Positions 1 through 9,500 of a stretch of DNA of 64,000 nucleotides are shown here, piece by piece. The notes under the pieces were generated by a model, which was given only the letters and a program-made list of their open reading frames with translations, did no database searches and was not told the origin of the DNA. Each line of letters opens with the position of its first letter. Within the stretch, counting starts at the first letter, position 1. Source of the DNA: Chitinophagaceae bacterium (GTDB lineage Bacteria; Bacteroidota; Bacteroidia; Chitinophagales; Chitinophagaceae); assembly GCA_947447265.1 (NCBI GenBank), contig CANFKC010000020.1, positions 1-64,000 of the forward strand, read 5' to 3'. Position numbers and translations under genes: made by a program.

Positions 1-138
1 ATAGGTGCTTATTTTGAAAAAATCAACGGAAAACTTGTCCTCAAAATTGCATTAAGCAAAAAAAGACGAGCCTGGTTCTCCGGCTTATGGAATTACTCAA
101 AAGAATTTGAGTATCCTTTTATTTTGTCTAATGCGTAA
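1..138 (+). CDS. C-terminal end of an unidentified protein (5' truncated by window edge)
   Basis: Frame 1 is open from the first base to a TAA at 136-138, giving 45 residues. The tail is basic and aromatic (a KKRRAW stretch, then WNYSKEFEYPF) and ends ILSNA. No domain can be recognised from so short a piece. It runs convergently towards kdsB. Calling it real coding sequence rests only on the open frame to the edge and the lack of any competing gene. Confidence 0.5.
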   Translation: MGAYFEKINGKLVLKIALSKKRRAWFSGLWNYSKEFEYPFILSNA

Positions 139-194
139 TCTGGGTTAAAAATAAGAACAAGGAAAAGTAGTGCTTTTTTCATAGGCATGAGTGT

Positions 195-219
195 GTTGCA
201 GGTTTGGTATACCTGCAAC
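195..219. other. Perfect 9-bp hairpin between convergent genes
   Basis: GTTGCAGGT at 195-203 pairs with ACCTGCAAC at 211-219 around a 7-base loop. It lies between the end of the truncated first gene and the end of kdsB, where a bidirectional terminator would be expected. No clear T-tract follows on either strand, so its role as a terminator is uncertain. Confidence 0.4.
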
Positions 220-266
220 AATATAGACGTAAAAAATAATTCAATACTTTGGTTACAGGGTATTTT

Positions 267-1010
267 TTATTCCCAGCCGTTGCTTTCCATAAGCTGCTCG
301 GCACGCACAATATCCTCGGGAGTATCAATTTCTACGCCCATGTATTGCGTTATGGCCATGCGGATAGGGGTGTCATGTTCCAGGAAGCGGAGACATTCTA
401 TTTTTTCTGCGGCTTCCAGCGGTGTCATCGGCCAACGGGTAAAGTCCATCAGAGCTTGCTTGCGGAAGGCGTAAACACCAATATGTTCATAGTAAGGAAT
501 TGCAATTTCAACATTGCGGGGGTAGGGTATTACACTACGCGAAAAGAATATTGCGTTATTGTTAAGGGAAAGGGCAACTTTTACAAAGTTAGCGTCTACA
601 ACCAGGTTGGGGTCTGTCAATTGCTGCACGAGCGATGCTACCTGTACTTTTTCTCCTTCAGTGCCATTAAAAAGTTCCAGTAATTGGGCCAGAGGCTCTT
701 TTTGCACAAATGGTTCGTCGCCCTGTACATTTACAAAAACATCGGCTTCCATAAATTCGGCTACCTCAGCAATGCGATCCGTTCCGCTTTCATAAACCCC
801 CTTGCTCTTCACTGCCTGGCCGCTATGCTGCATGATCTCCTGCATTATTTCATCGCTATCGGTAACTACGATCACTTCATCGAACAGCCCGGTTTTTTTA
901 GCTGATTCGTAGGTGCGCCTGATAACGCTTTTGCCCCTGATAGGTGCAAGTAGTTTTGAAGGGAAGCGGGTAGCACCTAGGCGAGCAGGTATTAGAGCAA
1001 TTACTTTCAT
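267..1010 (-). CDS. kdsB: 3-deoxy-manno-octulosonate cytidylyltransferase (CMP-KDO synthetase)
   Basis: Activates KDO with CTP to make CMP-KDO, the donor used for the inner core of lipopolysaccharide; cytoplasmic. The 247 residues are normal for KdsB. The N terminus carries the nucleotide-binding signature IPARLGATRFPSKLL, followed by the family motifs GTDRIAE and NVQGDEP and a C-terminal EKIECLRFLE segment. The ATG at 1010 gives a product that begins directly with the expected first beta strand. A perfect heptamer tandem repeat (1021-1093) begins only 10 bases upstream of the start codon, where the promoter or leader should be, so expression may depend on repeat number. The gene is convergent with the truncated gene at the window start and is followed upstream by the ferredoxin gene on the same strand. 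Confidence 0.96.
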   Translation of the reverse strand: MKVIALIPARLGATRFPSKLLAPIRGKSVIRRTYESAKKTGLFDEVIVVTDSDEIMQEIMQHSGQAVKSKGVYESGTDRIAEVAEFMEADVFVNVQGDEPFVQKEPLAQLLELFNGTEGEKVQVASLVQQLTDPNLVVDANFVKVALSLNNNAIFFSRSVIPYPRNVEIAIPYYEHIGVYAFRKQALMDFTRWPMTPLEAAEKIECLRFLEHDTPIRMAITQYMGVEIDTPEDIVRAEQLMESNGWE

Positions 1011-1020
1011 GTTATCGTTT

Positions 1021-1093
1021 TAAGTCGTAAGTCGTAAGTCGTAAGTCGTAAGTCGTAAGTCGTAAGTCGTAAGTCGTAAGTCGTAAGTCGTAA
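1021..1093. repeat. Perfect 7-bp tandem repeat (AAGTCGT), about 10 copies
   Basis: The unit AAGTCGT is repeated head to tail without a mismatch for about 73 bases. It starts 10 bases upstream of the kdsB ATG. A heptamer unit shifts spacing by seven bases per gained or lost copy, so slippage would change promoter or leader geometry. A related but degenerate block of the complementary motif (GACTTACGAC) occurs at 49166-49202, so this motif may be a dispersed genomic repeat. Confidence 0.97.
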
Positions 1094-1240
1094 TACTATT
1101 GAACCTGCAAAATTAGAGTTCATGGGTGGTATTTGTGCCTACCAGGCATAATAACTTTTCGCTTTCGGGCTCCTGTAAGCAAATCACCCCAACCTGCCTC
1201 GTAGGCTGATTGGGGTGAAGTAAAATGTATTTGTCCAACC

Positions 1241-1591
1241 TTAGTTAAGGTGTAATTTTTCTTTTTTAGCGAGCAGTTGCTCTACAGTTTCAACATATTG
1301 CTCATCAGATACGCAGCAGTCAACCGGGCAAACCGCAGCACACTGTGGTTCGTCATGAAAACCCTGGCACTCTGTGCATTTGTTAGCGGTGATGTAATAT
1401 ACATCGACTGCTAATGGCTCATGCGGAGCGTCAGCATCGGTAGTGCTGCCGTCCATAAGGGTGTAAGCCCCTTTTACAGATGTACCATCGGCAATAGCCC
1501 ATTCGGTACCGCCTTCGTAAATAGCATTATTCGGGCATTCTGGTTCACATGCGCCGCAATTGATACATTCGTCAGTTATTTTAATAGCCAT
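1241..1591 (-). CDS. 2[4Fe-4S] ferredoxin
   Basis: Small cytoplasmic electron carrier of 116 residues. Two cluster motifs are visible: C9-x2-C12-x2-C15-x3-C19-P at the N terminus and C72-x2-C75-x8-C84-x3-C88-P in the second half. The long x8 spacing in the second motif is the Alvin/Chromatium-type pattern. The two motifs are separated by about 50 residues, an insertion compared with minimal clostridial ferredoxins. Further cysteines at 92-93 follow the second motif. The redox partner is not apparent from the neighbours (kdsB and a GH3-family gene). Start is ATG; upstream lies a TAACTTTA element resembling the Bacteroidota -7 box. Confidence 0.92.
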   Translation of the reverse strand: MAIKITDECINCGACEPECPNNAIYEGGTEWAIADGTSVKGAYTLMDGSTTDADAPHEPLAVDVYYITANKCTECQGFHDEPQCAAVCPVDCCVSDEQYVETVEQLLAKKEKLHLN

Positions 1592-1770
1592 GTTGCGAGT
1601 TAGATTTTAAATGTTCTTGCGGTAAAGTTAAACATTAGCCGGGAATTGGGTACTGCTAACGGAATAATTTTTTCAGGCATTTTTTTAGGTCGTTTTTCGT
1701 AAATTTTAATTACAAATGTGATGCTTTGAAAACAACGCTACCTCCTATTAGAAAATAATTCTACTCTCCG

Positions 1771-1806
1771 TAAAATAAAATGGGCCAGGCGTTAACCTGA
1801 CCCATT
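1771..1806 (-). terminator. Intrinsic terminator of the GH3-family gene
   Basis: AATGGGCCAGG (1779-1789) pairs with CCTGACCCATT (1796-1806), one G-T type mismatch, six-base loop. Read on the minus strand the hairpin is followed by a T-rich run. It lies 26 bases beyond the stop codon of the gene at 1832-3379. Confidence 0.75.
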
Positions 1807-1831
1807 GATAAATATGTATTCTTAAACTTCG

Positions 1832-3379
1832 TTATTTTGCTGCCAGTTCTGTTTCTTCAACATAGTCAACCCAATCTTTCATTTGTGCTCCCTTCAATAC
1901 GCGCGGAAATTTATTCATGGCGCCATACTTGCCTTTCGCACGCAGGTAATTAATGAAAGTTTTGCTCGGCAATATTTCTACATAAACCTCTTGCAATGCA
2001 GATGTGCGTTCTACTTCGTAATCGTCGTTGAGTTTGCAAAGCGTTTCATCGAGCAGCTGAGCAACCGTTTCCGCATTGGCCTGTTCGTCGTCGCAACCTA
2101 TATACCATTTGTGGGCAAAACGATTGCCTTCATTAAAACCGGTAACGGTGAACTCCCTGATGGTAATACCCAGTTCTTTTGAAACTACATCAATTGCCTT
2201 ATTCATATTGTCCACCGACAAATGCTCTCCACACATGCTTAAGAACTGCTTGGTACGGCCAATGATAGCTATCTCATATTCTTTGGCATTGGTAAACTTT
2301 ATTACGTCGCCAATAAGGTAGCGCCATGCGCCTGAACAGGTGCTCAGTAACACTGCATATTCTACATCTTCCTTTACTTCATGCACTAATACAGTAGAAG
2401 GCTTAGGCTTAACGTTTCCGTCTTCGTCAAAATTATCGGCAGTAAAGGGTATAAATTCGAAAAATATATTGGCATTGAGCACGAGCTTTATGCCGGCCCC
2501 GGGCCTTGCCTGGAAGCCGAAAGAACCCTCGCTGGCCATATAGGTTTCAATGTAGGTAACCTTCTTGCCAAACATTTTTTTGAAGCTTTCCTTGTATGGC
2601 TCCATAGATACGCCGCCATGTATATAAACACTCAGGTTAGGCCATATTTCATGTATGCTTTTTACATTATGGTGTTTCACCACGCGCTCCAGCACTATCT
2701 GCACCCAGGCGGGTACACCGCAAACAATACCTACGTCCCAGTTTTTCGCATTGAGCACTATCAGCCTTATCCTGTCTTCCCATTTCGGACGTTTCGATAT
2801 TTTTTTGCCGGGTTTATAGAGTAATGACGACATCCAGCGAGGCATATTCTTAGCACTGATGCCGCTCATATCACCTTCGTAATATTCACCCTTCTCAAAC
2901 AGTGAAGTAGTGCCACCCAGCATCAATATCCCTTTTTCAAAGGCTACCGGTGGTATCTTGTAGTTGGCCATGCTGTATAGCTGCTTGAAACCAACCTTTT
3001 TTATGGAACGGATCATATCCTGCGTAACAGGTATATGCTTACTTGCTGTTTCTGATGTGCCTGAACTTAATGCGAAGTATTTTACCTTTCCCGGCCAGCA
3101 AACGTTTTCTTCACCTTCCTGACACCTGTACCACCATTGGTTATACATCTCATCATAAGTATGCACCGGCACTGTTTCTCTGAATGCACTTACCAGGTCT
3201 ACCTTACTGCTCAGCATATTTGAAGCAAAGCCATAATGCTTGCCGAAACTTGTATACTGACCCCTGTCCAGTAACTGGCGTAGGGTATATTTTTGGTAGG
3301 TTTCGGGAGTAGCTACCGGTAGATGGAATTTTTTACGAAGTTGTAATGAGCGAGCTATCAGATTACCTAATAATGCCAT
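1832..3379 (-). CDS. GH3 auxin-responsive-promoter family acyl/amino acid adenylase-like protein
   Basis: The 515-residue product matches the GH3 family (a branch of the adenylate-forming superfamily). Plant members conjugate amino acids to acyl acids; the substrate in Bacteroidota is not established. Visible features are the ATP-binding serine/threonine loop SSGTSE at residues 105-110, an aromatic motif around ETYMASEGSFG, and a C-terminal domain with the GEHLS and KWYIG segments typical of the family. No signal peptide. The gene stands alone between the ferredoxin gene (same strand) and divergent thioredoxin-like genes, and has its own terminator. Confidence 0.88.
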   Translation of the reverse strand: MALLGNLIARSLQLRKKFHLPVATPETYQKYTLRQLLDRGQYTSFGKHYGFASNMLSSKVDLVSAFRETVPVHTYDEMYNQWWYRCQEGEENVCWPGKVKYFALSSGTSETASKHIPVTQDMIRSIKKVGFKQLYSMANYKIPPVAFEKGILMLGGTTSLFEKGEYYEGDMSGISAKNMPRWMSSLLYKPGKKISKRPKWEDRIRLIVLNAKNWDVGIVCGVPAWVQIVLERVVKHHNVKSIHEIWPNLSVYIHGGVSMEPYKESFKKMFGKKVTYIETYMASEGSFGFQARPGAGIKLVLNANIFFEFIPFTADNFDEDGNVKPKPSTVLVHEVKEDVEYAVLLSTCSGAWRYLIGDVIKFTNAKEYEIAIIGRTKQFLSMCGEHLSVDNMNKAIDVVSKELGITIREFTVTGFNEGNRFAHKWYIGCDDEQANAETVAQLLDETLCKLNDDYEVERTSALQEVYVEILPSKTFINYLRAKGKYGAMNKFPRVLKGAQMKDWVDYVEETELAAK

Positions 3380-3527
3380 TGTTACTCTTTAAGCTTGAAA
3401 GTGAAACGGCAAATTTATAAATTCCTATGTTAATGTTGTGATAAGTCTTTAATGCAGTATGCATATCGGATGATTGTATGTGAAATTTGCATTTCGTTAA
3501 AGTTCATTTCACTAAATTAGCAGCCTT

Positions 3528-4115
3528 ATGAGGCGTTTATTCATTTTAGCAGTTTTCATTTTTTCGGGTGTGGGCTCATTTGCCCAGCAGAGTAAGGGCG
3601 AGGTGCAGCCTGTCGACTATACGCTTATGGGTGCCGGAATGCCATTTTTTCGGATGAAAACCCTGGATACAGCTTTAAGTACCGCCGCTACCGGCAAAGG
3701 TACAGCTAAGAAAAAGAAGACCGATGATTATGGAGAAACCATAGTTAAGGGGATTTTAACTGCGAAAGATATTAGCAATACCGGCAACCTCTTCATCATG
3801 ATGTTCAGCCCTACGTGTGAGCATTGCGAAGCGCAGGCAGAGCTCTTTGAAAAAAATATCGGGCTTTTTAAAGATTCAAAGCTTGTTTTGATGACCAATC
3901 CAAAATTCGCTACCTATCTGCCTAATTTTATGAAGAAGCTGCATACACTTGACTTTCCTCAAATGCCTGTAGGGTTAGATGATAGCGATTTTATTAAAGA
4001 AACGTTCCTGTATCAGTCTTTGCCGCAAATAAATATATACAGCAGCGGCAGAAAGCTTCTTAAAACTTTCACCGGAAATGTGCCGATTGATAGCCTCAAA
4101 GGGTTTATCAATTAG
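3528..4115 (+). CDS. Exported thioredoxin-like protein (first of a tandem pair)
   Basis: 195 residues with an N-terminal signal peptide ending near SFAQQ, so periplasmic or envelope-associated. The redox motif is C97-E-H-C100 in the sequence SPTCEHCEAQ, in the position expected after the central beta strand of a thioredoxin fold (FIMMFSP), and a cis-proline-like LPQINIY segment follows near residue 165. Probably a thiol-disulfide or redox-sensing protein; target unknown. The next gene on the same strand is a clear paralogue 70 bases downstream (same order of FMMMF/FIMMF, CxHC, LPQIN segments). Confidence 0.8.
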   Translation: MRRLFILAVFIFSGVGSFAQQSKGEVQPVDYTLMGAGMPFFRMKTLDTALSTAATGKGTAKKKKTDDYGETIVKGILTAKDISNTGNLFIMMFSPTCEHCEAQAELFEKNIGLFKDSKLVLMTNPKFATYLPNFMKKLHTLDFPQMPVGLDDSDFIKETFLYQSLPQINIYSSGRKLLKTFTGNVPIDSLKGFIN

Positions 4116-4185
4116 AATTGGCTGTTAGTTGCCTATACTTTATTATTTTTAGCCTTTATCAATTAGTTTATTAAACAAGCGCTCT

Positions 4186-4785
4186 ATGTTACGCAAGTTA
4201 TTATTGCCCGTTTTTATTTTAGGCCTTATGAATGCCACAGCACAGGAAGCAGCGAAGCCAACGAAAGAAACTCCTATTGACTATCACGAGCCGGGTGCGC
4301 CTATGCCCAGGTTAAAGCTTGTTACGCTTGATACCCTGAGTAAAATTTATGAAGGCAGGGAACTGAAAAAGATAAATAAAAGCAATGCTAAAAAGTGGGG
4401 CTATAAGCCGGCTACAAGGGTCGTAGGTAATGACGATTTGGACAACAATGGTCACCTGTTTATGATGATGTTTAACCCGACCTGCGGGCATTGCGAAGAT
4501 GAGACTGAAATGCTGAAAAAGAATATTGGTATGTTTAAGAAATCGCGCGTTGTATTGGTTGCCAACGCAAGTATGAAGACCTACCTGCCTGATTTCGTCA
4601 AGAATCATAAAACCCGCGATTTCTATCCGCAAATGACCGTCGGCCTGGATAGCTCTGACTTTATCAAGCAAATTTTCCAGTATGGTGCACTGCCGCAAAT
4701 AAATGTTTATGACCGCGACCGTAAACTGATCAGGTCATATAACGGGGAAGTAACTATGGATAGCCTTCAACAGTATATCGATTAA
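4186..4785 (+). CDS. Exported thioredoxin-like protein (second of a tandem pair)
   Basis: 199 residues with a signal peptide ending near ATAQE. The active-site motif is C100-G-H-C103 in NPTCGHCEDE, closer to classical thioredoxin (CGPC) than the CEHC of its upstream paralogue. Both share the segments around FMMMF, the mid-domain TYLP.F, DSSDFIKQ and LPQIN. The two genes are probably co-transcribed and end at the terminator at 4817-4858. Partner proteins are not evident nearby. Confidence 0.8.
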   Translation: MLRKLLLPVFILGLMNATAQEAAKPTKETPIDYHEPGAPMPRLKLVTLDTLSKIYEGRELKKINKSNAKKWGYKPATRVVGNDDLDNNGHLFMMMFNPTCGHCEDETEMLKKNIGMFKKSRVVLVANASMKTYLPDFVKNHKTRDFYPQMTVGLDSSDFIKQIFQYGALPQINVYDRDRKLIRSYNGEVTMDSLQQYID

Positions 4786-4816
4786 CTTATTTGTTGGTGC
4801 AAACGCACCAGTTATA

Positions 4817-4858
4817 AAAAAAAAGCATAACCCGCACGTGGCCGGTTATGCTTTTTTT
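4817..4858. terminator. Bidirectional intrinsic terminator
   Basis: A-run, then AGCATAACC, an inner GC-rich segment around CACGTG, GGTTATGCT and a T-run. It can stop both the thioredoxin-like pair (plus strand) and the minus-strand gene that ends at 4968. Confidence 0.85.
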
Positions 4859-4920
4859 ATTTTTCCTAAACTTATAATAAAAGGAGAAAGCAGACAGCTT
4901 GTTATTTTCGCTATAGAACT

Positions 4921-4970
4921 AGTTGACTGCCATTGCCAACTGCCGACTGTAAACTGCTGGCTGTAAGCTA
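4921..4970. repeat. Degenerate ACTGCC-type short repeat
   Basis: About 50 bases built of variants of GACTGCC / CAACTGCC / GACTGTAA / AACTGCTGG, running up to the stop codon of the minus-strand gene at 4968. Simple intergenic repeats of this composition occur in other Bacteroidota genomes, from general knowledge. No function can be assigned. Confidence 0.45.
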
Positions 4971-5435
4971 TACCATTTGCTTTTCTGTGTTCTTTACATA
5001 GCTGATAACTTTTTTTACATAATCGAAGTAACCCATTTCCATACGAACCCAAAAAATGGCGAAAATCAGCACCCCGATTCCCAATACGATAAACGAAGAC
5101 AGATGATCTTTAAACGCGAAAAAAAGTAGTGTCCCGGTAATCAGCAGCAGCAAAACCAATATGATCATGAGCATTGGTCCGCCCTGGTCTAATTTGCGCA
5201 TTTTTGCGATGATCTTTACCTTGGTAGATCCACTGCCTTCTTCGAAGGAAACAGTAGTGATGGGTAAAGTTTTAATTTCGTCAATCTGTTCGGCATGTGG
5301 CACAATGGTCAATACATGATTGTCGTCGGTAACCTCAAAATCAAGATTGTGAATCTTGACGTGACTCCCGATTAGCCTGCTTTTTAGCGCTTCCCGGTTG
5401 AGCGAAGATTGGTAGGAGTAAGATCTTGTAAACAT
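4968..5435 (-). CDS. Two-TM membrane protein of unknown family (paralogue of the next gene)
   Basis: 155 residues. The first ~95 form a soluble, beta-rich region with conserved blocks (LKSRLIG.HV.IHNLDFEV, VPHAEQ.DEIKTLPIT, TKVKI...MR.LD.GGPML); two hydrophobic helices follow (about 96-115 and 120-138) and a short basic tail. No signal peptide, so the N-terminal part is likely cytoplasmic. No known domain is recognised. The neighbouring gene at 5666-6130 is a clear paralogue, and both start MFTR.(Y/F)SYQ(S/T)SL, which supports the chosen start codons. Confidence 0.75.
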   Translation of the reverse strand: MFTRSYSYQSSLNREALKSRLIGSHVKIHNLDFEVTDDNHVLTIVPHAEQIDEIKTLPITTVSFEEGSGSTKVKIIAKMRKLDQGGPMLMIILVLLLLITGTLLFFAFKDHLSSFIVLGIGVLIFAIFWVRMEMGYFDYVKKVISYVKNTEKQMV

Positions 5436-5665
5436 AGGCTTGTGTCGTTGATGGTTAGCAAATCTTGTTTTACATGTAAGGTAATAATTATTTACCTGAT
5501 TTCAAATATTTTATGGTGTGAAATTGTTTTTGAAAAAATATTTGGCGATTTCGAGCTTTTTTCGTATAATTTTAAATAGATAGTTAATAAAGTGAGTGTT
5601 AAAGCTCGGAAAAGGCCGTAATACTCATTTTATTTTTGAAGTGTTGATATGCTTAATAAATCGGC

Positions 5666-6130
5666 TTAAGATGCATAGTAGCCAGCATTCAATACATGTG
5701 ATTGTATTTTGCGAATGCAATGAAAATAACTCTTTTCCAGCCTTAGTCGGAATATGATAAAGGTAAGCAGGCTTGCGCCCAATAATATGCCGCTAAACAG
5801 GTGCTCTTTAAGCAACAACAAAACGCCTGACGCGGCAAGCAGCAGGCAGCAAAGAATAAGCACCAGCATTGGTCCGCCAATGTCAAGCCTGCGCATGCGC
5901 GATGTGATCTTTACCTTTGTTCGGCCACCGTTTTCATTGAGTTCCACCCAGGTTATCGGTAGCGTTTTTATTTCGTCGAGTTGCTCTGCATGCGGCACTA
6001 TGCGCAATGATTCGTCTTTTTCAAGCACCTCAAAATCGAGGTTATGAATGTTGACGTGGTTGCCGATAAGGCGGCTCTTTAATGTTTCTTTTGAAAGGGA
6101 AGTCTGGTAAGAAAATGTTCTCGTAAACAT
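5666..6130 (-). CDS. Two-TM membrane protein of unknown family (paralogue of the previous gene)
   Basis: 154 residues with the same architecture as the gene at 4968-5435: N-terminal block LKSRLIGNHVNIHNLDFEV, the VPHAEQLDEIKTLPIT motif, the RRLDIGGPML motif, then two TM helices. The soluble part is better conserved between the two copies than the TM and tail segments, suggesting the soluble part carries the function. About 230 AT-rich bases separate the copies, so separate promoters are possible. Confidence 0.75.
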   Translation of the reverse strand: MFTRTFSYQTSLSKETLKSRLIGNHVNIHNLDFEVLEKDESLRIVPHAEQLDEIKTLPITWVELNENGGRTKVKITSRMRRLDIGGPMLVLILCCLLLAASGVLLLLKEHLFSGILLGASLLTFIIFRLRLEKSYFHCIRKIQSHVLNAGYYAS

Positions 6131-6526
6131 AGGATAGGTTTTTAGGGTTATTTAATACTATAACTGATTTTCAGGAAAAATATTGTTAGCCCCGTAAATC
6201 AGCCGCTATCATATACGCCATAAAAATCATGCCAGAATGAATAGAAGCAGTAAAGCACATGTGCAATTGCACGATAAAAAAGACATGGTAATTGCAAACG
6301 CTGTGAAGCTTTCCTGTGAGGAAGGCAGGCTTCAATACAAGCGGGTCCACCCGGAAATAACAGATTTGTTACCCCTTAGTTTCGTGGGGCTATCTTTTAC
6401 CCATATAAAAAAAACGGTCATTGCGAACGCAGTGAAGCAACCTCACAACCAACTTGAGCCACAAAGTGGGAGAGTCCTTTGTAGAGAACCGTCCCGCTTT
6501 TTCAGCTGAAAAACAACTGCACAGCA
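6131..6526. repeat. 396-bp intergenic region with two copies of a dispersed ATTGCGAACGC-type repeat
   Basis: The region contains GGTAATTGCAAACGCTGTGA at 6287-6306 and a second, better copy GGTCATTGCGAACGCAGTGA at 6416-6435 (continuing AGCAACCTCA). Both match the core of the inverted repeat at 46400-46504 (reverse complement GGTCTTTGCGAGCGAAGCGA). An open frame covering 6237-6509 exists but is built from these repeats and is not considered a gene. Confidence 0.6.
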
Positions 6527-9500
6527 CTACTTATTGCCAATAATATGGAAATACTCTTCCACCATATTTTTATAGTATGGTTTCAATTGTGGCGGCACTG
6601 TTTTGTAGAGCTCCAGTAGCTGCTTTTGGTCGGTTATATATTTCTGTAACTGGGCTGGTATTGGCCTGCTTATTTCATCAGGAGTTTTTGAACTGCGCTT
6701 ATCATCTTGTTCCTGCTCGCGCATGGTCTTTTCAGCTTCCAGCAAACGGGTAAGTATTTCTTTCTGGCGCTGCATCATCTCTGGCGTAAAACGGCGATTC
6801 ACAATATCCGTTTCGTTTTTATCCATCTTTTGGTCCAATTCGCGCAATTCCTTGCTGCTGCCATTTAGCCCTTTACTGTTCATTAAACTGGCTAATTCCT
6901 GTATTTTACGGCGTATAGCTGCCTGCTGGTCAGCAAGACGAGCCAGTTGTTCCGCATCTCCGTATTCTGAGTTTTCGCCTTCGTTCTCGCCATTGCCGCC
7001 ACCGCCGCCACTGCCGTTACCTTCGCCTTTACCTTCGCTCTTTCCTCCGGGTTTCTTTCCACCTTTGTCGCCACCCGGTTTATCGCCCGGTTTGTTGCCA
7101 CCTGCTTTGTCGCCGGGTTTATCACCTGGCTTTTCGCCTGGTTTCTTGCCCATTTTACCCATTGATTTACCAAGCGACTCCTGCTCGGTAATAATGTCAG
7201 AAAGCTGCTGACCCGCACCAGGTTTCGGTTTTTTACCACCTGGTTTACTGCAACTTCCGGAGCCTTCGGCGCCATCCATCTGCATTTGCATCAGGTTCGA
7301 TAGCAGTTCGTTCAGGATCAGCGCAAGATTGTTGGTACTGGTCATTACAAACTGTTCGTTAGCCAATGCCCCGCCTATATTACGGGCCTCAATCGCGTCG
7401 GCTGAAAGGGCAAGATAATGCTCCAGGTCAGTAGTCATTTTATTGATCTTCGGCCCAAGCTTAATTACTCTTTTACTCAATGCGAATAAGCTATCGCGTA
7501 TCATATAAGAGTTGGCATGCAGCCTGTTTTGTTCTTCCTGGTTAGTTATGAATTGTTGGCTCGATGTTGATGTACCCCTCACTTCACCCATAAGGTCTTC
7601 CTGGTCAAATGACAGGCGGATGAGGTTGCTCAGTATCTGCCTCGTAGCTTTTATGTCAATGTCAATTTCTTCCTGGTCCATGCCGCCCGCCGCTTTGCGT
7701 AGCGAATTGGCCATTTGTTCCAGGTTTTTTGCAGCGTCTTTTTGAGGTTTGCTGGCCTTGCTGTTTTGTTTCTGGTCGAGCTCTTTTTTGCTTTCGTCCA
7801 TTTCCTTCTTGGCATCTTCGCCAGCCTTTTTCGCATCTTCAAGGCCTTCTTCCTTCTTGGTCTTATCAGCTAGCTTATCAATTTCCTTCATGTCTTCCTT
7901 TAGTGCTTTGTCAAGCTCTTTCGAAAGTTTTTCCTGTTCTTTTGCTAATTCGGCAGCATCCTTTTTAGCCTTATCGGTTTCAGCGTTCAATGCTTTTTCT
8001 TTTTTAGCCAGGTCATCCATTTTATTGGCTACGTCTTCCATGCGCATTTCCTGCTCCAACTTGTTCATTTGCTCCTGCATGCGCTCCATATCCATCTTGA
8101 ACAGTTTGTTTTCCTGTTCCAGTTGCTTCATGGCATCCATGGCTTGCTCCTTGTTCAGCTGCTTCATCAGTTCCTGTAGCTTTTTCAGCTGTTCCTTCAG
8201 GTCTGCGTTCAGCAGGTTGTCCATTTGTTTCTGCAGCTCTTTCTGCTTGTCTTTTACGTCTTCGCTATATTTCTTTTGCTCGCTTTGCTGAACCTGTTCT
8301 TCAAATTTCTGCTTAGTATTTTCAATCTGGTTTTTGAGGTCCATTTGTTTCTTCATCATTTCCTGAAGGCTCTGTTGTTGCTCCCAGTCCATGTTGTCGC
8401 TTTGCAGCATACGCGTCTGCATATCTTTATACTCGCCTTGCAGTTCCCTTGTTTTTTGCGCGCTATTACTCAAGCCGGAATTGATTTGCTGCGCATTTTC
8501 GTTAATTGCAGAATCAATTTGTTTGACATCAAATGCCTGGTAGCTCATCACTTCGCTGCGCGATGATTTAGCTCCGTTTACTCCGTCATTATCCCATGCC
8601 TCTATGTAGAACGATACCTTCTGGCCGGGTTGCAGGTCAAGGGTACTTACATCAAAGAATTGTTCAAAAGCGCATAGTGCACCCGGGGCTATTTTAAGCG
8701 GCAGGCTCTTTTTATTAATTGCCTTATTGTTTTCAGTTACTTCGTAGTTGAACGACGCACGGCTAACGCTGTAGTCATCGCCCGCAGTGCCGGTAATAAG
8801 TATTTGTTTGCCCGTTACGGAATCTCTTACCTGTTGCAGTTGTATAACAGGGTATTGGTCGGGTATCACCTGCATCTGGTATCGGAAACTGTCTGCTGCC
8901 GTCGATTGGTTATTTTTAAGCGTAATGGTATACGCAGTATCATTCATAAAACGATACTGGAAACTGTAGGTGGAAGATGAATTTGCGAGTGGGGTAGCAT
9001 TGCCCGAACCAAAGTGAATGGTTGCTGCATCAGTATGTTCCGTGAAGAATGACCAGTTAACTGTTGTGCCCACTGGCACCGTCATGTCACTTAGGCTGGA
9101 GCGAACCTCGCTTTTTTTGCCCGTATAAGCGGGGTAGTTAAGCTGCACTTTAAACGATTTAAGTACAGGCTTCTGCACTACTTTTAGAGTATATTCAGTA
9201 GAGTAGTAATCCGCCGCAAAGATGCGGAAGTGGACTTCAGAAGTAACATTTTTAAATGTATACTGGAAATTGTGGTTTTCTAAGGGTTGCATGGGTACTT
9301 TTTCACCACCGGCATCAATAAAAACGTCAGCAGGTAATATACTGCCGTGCACCTCCACTTTTAATACGAAATCGCTGTTGCGAATGGCTATAAGTGATTC
9401 ATTTTTTACCGTAAACTGGAATGGCGCAGGCTTTTCAAAAGCCTTTGTTGGTTGCAAAAGGCGGGCTGAGCCCTCTTTAAACACATTAGGTGCAGCCACG

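Noticed and set aside
1021-1093. CRISPR array
   Set aside because: The units are 7 bases with no spacers, so this is a simple tandem repeat.
6237-6509. Plus-strand open frame of 90 codons
   Set aside because: It is built from the dispersed ATTGCGAACGC repeats and has no protein-like features.
6723-8291. Long plus-strand frames opposite the DUF4175 coiled coil
   Set aside because: They are serine/proline- and leucine-rich mirror images of lysine/glycine-rich codons and have no start context.
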